From Streptomyces sp. NRRL WC-3742 (GTDB taxonomy: Bacteria > Actinomycetota > Actinomycetes > Streptomycetales > Streptomycetaceae): a DNA stretch of 64,000 nt. Below are positions 58,739 through 64,000 of the stretch, piece after piece. The stretch covers positions 1 through 64,000 of the forward strand of contig NZ_JOCF01000067.1 in the NCBI RefSeq assembly GCF_000720635.1, given 5' to 3'. The notes beneath the pieces were generated by a model. The model ran no database searches. It saw nothing but the letters and a program-made list of their open reading frames with translations, and was not told the DNA's origin. Within the stretch, counting starts at the first letter, position 1, and the number at the start of each line of letters is the position of its first letter. Both the position numbers and the translations under genes were made by a program.

Positions 58739-59271
58739 CCATCGACGACACGACGACCCGGCCGTTCACCCTCACCCGCGAGCACATCCTGATGGTCTCC
58801 GACCTCTCCTGGTCCTCCGACAACTCCCGGGCCCTGCCCTGGTACTCGCCGGACTACAAGTGCTACCTGCCCGGCCGTCCGGTGCTGCACGGCGGCCAGG
58901 AGTTCCTGGACACACTGAACCTGGTCAGGGCCGCCAAGCCGGACGTCGACATCGAGTGGCACGACATCCTCGTGGACGGCAACAAGGCCGTGCTCCACGT
59001 GACCTTCCGCGGCCACCACCTGGGCCCGCTGTTCGGCATCCCGCCGACCCGCCGCCTGCTGGAGATCGGCGAGATCATCATCGAGACCTACGACGACCAG
59101 GGCCGCATGGTGGAGTTCCGCCAGGAGGGCGACTACGCCGGGATGCTCACCCAGATGGGCATCGTCCCGCCGCCGGGCACCGGGCCGCTGGGCACCATCG
59201 CGCACTCCGTGAAGACCGCCGTGCGCCTGACCGCGCTCGACCGCAGCCACCGCAGGGCGCACGGCAAGTAG
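58735..59271 (+). CDS. SnoaL-like protein D
   Basis: This 178-residue protein starts at ATG 58735. LPWYSPDYKCYLPGRPVLHG, RGHHLGPLFGIPPTRRLLEI and MVEFRQEGDYAGMLTQMGIV are the SnoaL segments. The Asp is kept, but the usual Trp before it is Arg (FRQEGD instead of WQQGD). The N-terminus (TREHILMVSDLSWSSDNSRA) is unlike that of A-C. It ends 64 bp before the MMPL exporter on the same strand. Confidence 0.86.
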   Translation: MTIDDTTTRPFTLTREHILMVSDLSWSSDNSRALPWYSPDYKCYLPGRPVLHGGQEFLDTLNLVRAAKPDVDIEWHDILVDGNKAVLHVTFRGHHLGPLFGIPPTRRLLEIGEIIIETYDDQGRMVEFRQEGDYAGMLTQMGIVPPPGTGPLGTIAHSVKTAVRLTALDRSHRRAHGK

Positions 59272-59335
59272 CCGCAGCCGTCACCGTACGCAGCCACCGT
59301 CCCCTGGACCTCGGGAACCCCCGGAGGGAAGAAGC

Positions 59336-61627
59336 ATGATGCTCGAACGTACCGGCAGGGCCGTGACGGCCCGGCCGAAGGCGTTCCTGTGGGCCATCCT
59401 GGCCTTCGTCGTCCTCAGCGGCGCGGTCGGCGGCGGGGTGGTCGCCGAACTCTCCAACGGGGGCTTCGACGACCCGGCCGCCTCCTCCACCCACGCGAAG
59501 GAGGCGCTCTCCAGGGAGTTCGGCCTCAGCACCCCGAACCTCACCCTGCTGGTGACGGCCCCGGGCTCGGTGGACTCCCCCGAGGCCGCCCGCTCCGGTG
59601 CCGAGCTGGCCTCCCGCCTCGGCACCGAACCCGGGATCACCCAGGTGGTCTCGTACTGGACCGCCGGCCGGCCTCAGACGCTGCGGGACAAGGCCGGCGG
59701 CTCGGCCCTGGTCATCGCCCACATCGACGGGGACGAGACGGCGGCCGCCAAGCGGATCGACGGGCTGCGCGAACGCTACGCCGGGCAGCAGGGCGCCGTC
59801 ACCGTCAAACTCGGCGGCACCGTGGCCGCGGGGTACGACACCGAGACCGCCGCGCAGAGCGACCTTCAGTCCATGGAGCAGATCGCCTTCCCGGTGCTGT
59901 TCCTGGTGCTGGTCCTGGTGTTCGGCAGTCTGGTGGCTGCGCTGCTGCCGATCCTGATGACCATTCCGGTGGTCGTCGGCGTCCTGGTGCTGCTGCGGGT
60001 GCTCAGCGCGTTCATGGACGTGTCGGTGGTCGCCCTGAACGCGACGACCATCATCGGCCTGGGCCTCGCCATCGACTACAGCCTGTTCATGGTCTCCCGC
60101 TACCGCGAGGAGCTGCGCACCCGCGGCGGCGACGTCACGGTCCGCGAGGACCGCACCGAGGCGATCGTCGGCGCGGTCCGGACCGCCGGGCGCACCGTGC
60201 TGTTCTCCGCGCTGACGGTGGCGCTCTCGCTCGCCGCCCTCGCCGTGTTCCCGCTGCCCTTCCTGCGCTCGATCGCCGTGGCCGGCATCGGCGTCTCGCT
60301 CTTCGCGGCTCTGGCGGCGGTGGTGGTCGTACCGACCCTGCTCGCCCTGTTCGGTGCGAGGATCGACAGCCTGGACGCCCGCAAGCTGGTCCGCCGGCTC
60401 ACCGGGCGGGCCGCCCCCGCCCCGCAGGCGGTGGAACGCGGCTTCTGGCACCGGCTCGCCGTCACGGTGATGCGCTTCCCGGTGCCGATCGCCGCCGTGG
60501 CGGTCGCCGCCCTGGTGCTGCTGGGCACGCCGTTCACCGGCGTGAAGTTCAGCCTCCCCGACGACCGCCAGCTGCCGGCCAGCTCCGAGAGCCGTCAGGT
60601 CGGCGAGGCCGTCAGGACCGGCTTCACCTCCCGCGAGGGCGACACCATCACCGTGGTGGCCGTCGGCATCGGCGACGGCACCCGGCACCGGCAGGAGATC
60701 CACGACTACGCGGCGCGGCTGTCGACCGTGCCCGGCGTGGCCTCGGTCACCTCGTACGCCGGGCGCTTCACCGGCGGCACGCAGAGCGCCCCGCCCGGGG
60801 CGGCGACCGACCCCTTCGCCTCCCCCGCCGGGACGTACCTGGAGGTCGCCCCAGCGGTCGAGACCTTCTCCGACAGCGGTGACCGGCTGGTGCGCGACCT
60901 GCGGGCGGTGCCACCGCCCTGGCCGGTGGCGATGACGGGGGCGGGCCCGGCCCTGGTGGACACCAAGGCCACCCTCGCCGACCACCTCCCGCTGGTCCTG
61001 GGGATCGTCGTCCTGGCGATGTTCGTCCTGCTCTTCCTGTTCACCGGAAGCGTCGTCATGCCGCTGAAGGCCCTGGTGCTGAACGTGCTGAGCCTGAGCG
61101 CGACCTTCGGCGCGATGGTGTGGATCTTCCAGGAGGGCCACCTCTCCGGCGCCCTGGACTTCACCGCCACGGGCGCCCTCACCGCCGTCGCCCCGATCCT
61201 GATGTTCTGCCTGCTGTTCGGGCTCTCCATGGACTACGAGGTCTTCATGGTCTCGCGGATCAAGGAGGCCCACGACGCGGGCCTGGACGACCGGGCCGCG
61301 GTGGCCGCCGGACTGCAGCGCACCGGCGGGCTGGTCACCGCCGCGGCCGCGCTGATGGGCGTGGTCACCGTCGCCGGGATGCTCACCAGCACCGTGGCCT
61401 TCCAGAAGATGTTCGCCCTCGGGCTCACCCTGGCCCTGCTCGTCGACGCCCTGGTGGTCCGGGGCCTGCTGCTGCCGGCCTTCATGCGCCTGATGGGCCC
61501 GGCGAACTGGTGGGCGCCCGCGCCGCTGCGACGGCTGCACCGGCGCATCGGCCTGGCCGAGACCTCCGGCGGGCCGTCGACCGTCCGTCCCGAACCCCGC
61601 GAGCGGACCACGCCGGTCCCGCGCTGA
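59336..61627 (+). CDS. MMPL-family RND exporter
   Basis: This 763-residue membrane protein has 12 predicted helices and two extracytoplasmic porter domains. ATG 59336 follows GGAGGGAAG. The proton-relay motifs are LGLAIDYSLFMVSRYREELR in the first half and FGLSMDYEVFMVSRIKEAHD in the second. MMPL proteins export lipids, siderophores and polyketides in actinobacteria. It is in line with the SnoaL C/D genes and followed 20 bp later by an MFS exporter. It probably exports a long, hydrophobic product. Confidence 0.94.
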   Translation: MMLERTGRAVTARPKAFLWAILAFVVLSGAVGGGVVAELSNGGFDDPAASSTHAKEALSREFGLSTPNLTLLVTAPGSVDSPEAARSGAELASRLGTEPGITQVVSYWTAGRPQTLRDKAGGSALVIAHIDGDETAAAKRIDGLRERYAGQQGAVTVKLGGTVAAGYDTETAAQSDLQSMEQIAFPVLFLVLVLVFGSLVAALLPILMTIPVVVGVLVLLRVLSAFMDVSVVALNATTIIGLGLAIDYSLFMVSRYREELRTRGGDVTVREDRTEAIVGAVRTAGRTVLFSALTVALSLAALAVFPLPFLRSIAVAGIGVSLFAALAAVVVVPTLLALFGARIDSLDARKLVRRLTGRAAPAPQAVERGFWHRLAVTVMRFPVPIAAVAVAALVLLGTPFTGVKFSLPDDRQLPASSESRQVGEAVRTGFTSREGDTITVVAVGIGDGTRHRQEIHDYAARLSTVPGVASVTSYAGRFTGGTQSAPPGAATDPFASPAGTYLEVAPAVETFSDSGDRLVRDLRAVPPPWPVAMTGAGPALVDTKATLADHLPLVLGIVVLAMFVLLFLFTGSVVMPLKALVLNVLSLSATFGAMVWIFQEGHLSGALDFTATGALTAVAPILMFCLLFGLSMDYEVFMVSRIKEAHDAGLDDRAAVAAGLQRTGGLVTAAAALMGVVTVAGMLTSTVAFQKMFALGLTLALLVDALVVRGLLLPAFMRLMGPANWWAPAPLRRLHRRIGLAETSGGPSTVRPEPRERTTPVPR

Positions 61628-61647
61628 CCAGAAGGGAGTTCCCGTCG

Positions 61648-63195
61648 ATGGAGCACTCCACCGTGTACCGACGCCGCTGGCGGATCCTGGCCGTGCTGTG
61701 CCTGAGCCTGATCGTCATCGGCATGGACAACCTGATCCTCAGCCTCGCTCTCCCCCGCGTCCAGCAGGACCTGGGGGCGAGCGGCGGCGACCTGCAGTGG
61801 ATCGTCGACTCGTACAGCCTGGCCTTCGGCGGCCTGCTGCTGCTCGGCGGCGGCCTGGGCGACCGCTTCGGCCGCAAGCGCATGCTGATCACCGGCCTGC
61901 TGCTGGTCCTCGGCTTCTCGGCCGGCGCCGCCTTCGCCGGCAGCCCGGGCATGCTGATCACGATGCGCACCGGGATGGGCGTGGGCGGGGCGTTCGTCAT
62001 GCCCGCGACCCTGTCCATCATCAAGAACGTCTTCCCGGTGGAGGAGCACGCCAAGGCGATCAGCGCCTGGGCCGGCTCGGGTGCGATCGGCGTGCCGCTC
62101 GGACCGGTCCTCGGCGGCCTGCTCCTGGAGCACTACTGGTGGGGCTCGGTCTTCCTGATCGCCGTCCCCGTGGTGGTGATCGCCGTGGCCGCCTGCGCCC
62201 TGCTGGTCCCCGAGTCCCGCGACCCGAACCGGACCAGGCTGGACCTGCCCGGCGTGGTGCTCTCCGTGTCCGGCCTCACCACCCTCGTCTACGGCGCCAT
62301 CGAGGGGCCGCGCCGCGGCTGGACGGACCCGCTCACCCTGGCGGGGCTGGGCCTGGGCGTGGCGCTGTGCGCCGCGTTCGTGCTGTGGGAGCGGCGCACC
62401 GACCACCCGATGCTCTCCGCCCGGATGTTCCGCAGCCCGCTGTTCGCCGGCAGCGCGGTGGCCATGTTCTGCATCGAGTTCTGCCTCTTCGGGCTGCTGT
62501 TCGTGGTCACCCAGTACTTCCAGTTCATCCAGGGGCACGGCCCGTTGGCCTCCGGCCTGCGCCTGCTCCCGGTGCTCACCGCCATCGTGGGCGCCCAGCT
62601 GGGCACCCGGCTCGCGGCCCGGACCGGGCTCAGGCCGGTGGCCGTGGCGGGCCTGGCGGTCCTGGTCGCCAGCATGGCGCTGATGACCGGCGCGGACCGC
62701 GGCAGCGAGACGCTCGCCCTGGTCTCGCTCGCGCTCTTCGGCTTCACCATGGGCCTGGTCCTGCCCCCGTGCGCCGACGCCCTGCTGGCCGCGGCCCCGG
62801 CCGAACAGGGCGGCGCCGCCTCGGCCGTGACCGACGCGACGCTCCAGGTCGGCGGCTCCCTGGGGATCGCGGTGATCGGCAGCGTGCTCGCCACCACCTA
62901 CCGCGACGGCCTGCCGGACCTGGGATTCCTCCCTCCCCAGGCCGAGACCGCCGTACGGGACTCGATCGGCGGCGCCGAGGCGGTGGCCCAGCAGGCCGGC
63001 CCCGACGCCGCCGCGGGCCTGCACGACCTGGTGTCGGACGCCTTCGTCGGCGCGCTCGCCGACTCCATGTGGACGGGCGCGGGCGTGGCCCTGGCGGGCG
63101 TGCTCGCCGTGCTGTTCCTGCTGCCCGGCCGCCGCTCGCCGGCCCGGCCGGCGCAGGCACCGAGCGAGGCCGCCGAAGAGCTGGTCACCCCCTGA
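61648..63195 (+). CDS. MFS exporter, DHA2 family (14 helices)
   Basis: This 515-residue protein starts at ATG 61648. Helix 1 carries IGMDNLILSLALPRVQQDLG (the DHA2 motif with Asp and Pro), loop GGGLGDRFGRKRMLITGLLL is motif A, and WAGSGAIGVPLGPVLGGLLL is motif C of drug antiporters. Fourteen hydrophobic segments fit the family. Encoded directly after the MMPL exporter, it gives the cluster two exporters, perhaps one for the product and one for self-protection. Confidence 0.94.
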   Translation: MEHSTVYRRRWRILAVLCLSLIVIGMDNLILSLALPRVQQDLGASGGDLQWIVDSYSLAFGGLLLLGGGLGDRFGRKRMLITGLLLVLGFSAGAAFAGSPGMLITMRTGMGVGGAFVMPATLSIIKNVFPVEEHAKAISAWAGSGAIGVPLGPVLGGLLLEHYWWGSVFLIAVPVVVIAVAACALLVPESRDPNRTRLDLPGVVLSVSGLTTLVYGAIEGPRRGWTDPLTLAGLGLGVALCAAFVLWERRTDHPMLSARMFRSPLFAGSAVAMFCIEFCLFGLLFVVTQYFQFIQGHGPLASGLRLLPVLTAIVGAQLGTRLAARTGLRPVAVAGLAVLVASMALMTGADRGSETLALVSLALFGFTMGLVLPPCADALLAAAPAEQGGAASAVTDATLQVGGSLGIAVIGSVLATTYRDGLPDLGFLPPQAETAVRDSIGGAEAVAQQAGPDAAAGLHDLVSDAFVGALADSMWTGAGVALAGVLAVLFLLPGRRSPARPAQAPSEAAEELVTP

Positions 63196-63300
63196 GCGTC
63201 CCCACCCGACAACCGTGCCGAGCCGGCGTGTCGAACGACCCGGAAGTCCGGTCCGGCAGTCCGTCAACTCCTTGTGAGTCCAACCCAAGAGAGAGACAGC

Positions 63301-64000
63301 GTGAAGAAGAAACACCTGTTCCGGTTCCTCGTGGTCGCCGTCGTCGGCGTGCTGATCGCGGCGTTCTTCCAGGGCAACGCCAACGCGGCCGAGCGCCGCG
63401 GCCGCTCGACCGACACCGTCGGAGCCGAGAGCAAGCGCGTGGTCCTGGGCTTCTACCAGGAGGTCCTGGCCAAGAAGCAGCTCAACCTGGTGGGCCAGTA
63501 CATGCGCGAGGACTACGTCCAGCACAGCCCGGGTCTGAAGTCCGGCGTGAAGGGCTACCTGGAGGACTACGGGCTCTTCCACACCTTCTTCCCCGACCTG
63601 GAGGCCACGATCTACCGGGTCGTCCCGCAGGGCGACAAGGTCTTCCTGCTGGCCACCTTCCGCGGTCACCACGCCCAGACGGGCCGGGAGCTGGTCTTCA
63701 ACACCGCCGAGCTGTACCGGGTGCAGGACGGCAAGCTGGCCGAGCACTGGGACGTCGTCGACTACGCGGCGATGGATGCCTTCGGCGTGAAGCTGCCCGG
63801 CGGCGTCGAGCCGTCGACGCCGACCGGCTGGGGCGGCACCGACACCCAACGGCTCAACCTGCTCCGCCTGTTCTTCACCGTCGACACCGTCTACCGCGTC
63901 CCGGACAGCCCCTTCCGCGGCGCCCTCGCCACCGACCTGATCCAGAACCAGCCGGGCGTCGCCCCCGGGCTGGCCGGCCTGCGGGACAACATCCGCAGCT
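63301..64000 (+). CDS. Exported tandem SnoaL-like protein (partial)
   Basis: GTG 63301 (AGAGAGAGACAGC upstream) encodes a signal peptide: KKKHLFRFLVVAVVGVLIAA then FFQGNANA|AE, a typical Sec cleavage site. The mature chain holds one SnoaL-like domain (VVLGFYQEVLAKKQLNLVGQ, YMREDYVQHSPGLKSGVKGY, AEHWDVVDYAAMDAFGVKLP). After a short linker a second copy begins (RLNLLRLFFTVDTVYRVPDS, LIQNQPGVAPGLAGLRDNI). The frame runs off the window at 64000. It is the fifth SnoaL-like protein of the cluster and the only exported one, suggesting a step on the outer side of the membrane. Confidence 0.85.
   Translation, partial: MKKKHLFRFLVVAVVGVLIAAFFQGNANAAERRGRSTDTVGAESKRVVLGFYQEVLAKKQLNLVGQYMREDYVQHSPGLKSGVKGYLEDYGLFHTFFPDLEATIYRVVPQGDKVFLLATFRGHHAQTGRELVFNTAELYRVQDGKLAEHWDVVDYAAMDAFGVKLPGGVEPSTPTGWGGTDTQRLNLLRLFFTVDTVYRVPDSPFRGALATDLIQNQPGVAPGLAGLRDNIRS

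Noticed and set aside
59147..61540. Very long minus-strand open frame opposite the MMPL gene
   Set aside because: It is the antisense shadow of a high-GC gene; the plus strand carries clear MMPL motifs and the shadow is a low-complexity His/Gln/Arg/Gly run.
61234..63849. Long minus-strand open frame opposite MMPL, MFS and the exported SnoaL gene
   Set aside because: It crosses three well-supported plus-strand genes and shows no domain.
1..64000. tRNA, rRNA genes or insertion sequences
   Set aside because: No tRNA-like cloverleaf, rRNA signature, transposase or terminal inverted repeats with target duplication were seen by eye; a tRNAscan or ISfinder search would be decisive.

Overview
The window is high-GC actinobacterial DNA, most likely from a Streptomyces or Kitasatospora chromosome. 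Third-codon positions are almost all G or C, GTG and TTG starts are common, and genes often overlap by 4 bases (ATGA/GTGA). The gene families are typical of Streptomycetaceae: XRE-cupin, ROK, HxlR, DUF1062, Scr1-type DUF5753/DUF6879 remnants and lactococcin-972-like peptides. The sequence alone does not fix the species.

Positions 1-38 kb are an accessory, arm-like stretch of mostly single genes. These include small enzymes (SDR, epoxide hydrolase, ketopantoate reductase, serine hydrolase, RibD-like reductase, tautomerase), many one-gene regulators (HxlR, LysR, MerR, winged-helix, MarR, AraC, XRE-cupin, ROK, GntR), two drug-efflux or membrane cassettes, a Ser/Thr kinase, a ricin-type lectin and some housekeeping genes (pepP, exonuclease III, PaaK-type ligase). 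Decay is visible at 2.86-3.63 kb (DUF6879/DUF5753 remnants), 3.7-5.0 kb (an HExxH protein running into a TPR piece and a hydroxylase-like tail), 7.7 kb (a lactococcin-972-like peptide without its signal peptide) and 37.3-37.9 kb (a frameshifted phosphoribosyltransferase).

From about 38.3 kb to the right edge lies one large biosynthetic gene cluster. A tightly overlapping minus-strand operon (50.19 down to 39.25 kb) encodes a dissociated, reducing fatty-acid/type II polyketide-like system. In order it carries a phosphopantetheinyl transferase, a hotdog dehydratase, a complete ketosynthase (KS), a FabZ-like dehydratase, a KS homologue with Ser at the Cys position, a 96-residue unknown, a single-chain KS + chain-length-factor (CLF)-like fusion, a ketoreductase, a long acyl carrier protein (ACP), a KASIII-fold protein lacking the catalytic triad, a flavin reductase and a malonyltransferase. 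Divergent from it run an ABC1/AarF-type kinase, a TetR regulator and an SRPBCC protein. Next come two P450s co-transcribed with two SnoaL-like proteins. Opposite these is a second SRPBCC paralogue with two more SnoaL-like proteins, an MMPL exporter, an MFS exporter and an exported tandem SnoaL-like protein cut by the window end.

My reading is that the operon builds a reduced, probably polyene-type acyl chain on the ACP. The P450, SnoaL and SRPBCC proteins would tailor it and the MMPL and MFS proteins would export it. The two divergent promoters of the cluster share a CGGATACA/TGTATCCG inverted pair, suggesting one regulator. The gene set resembles highly reducing type II PKS logic (ishigamide and aryl polyene type). 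The fused KS-CLF, the triad-less KASIII, the Cys-to-Ser KS and the SnoaL/SRPBCC battery are a combination I do not recognise from a described pathway.
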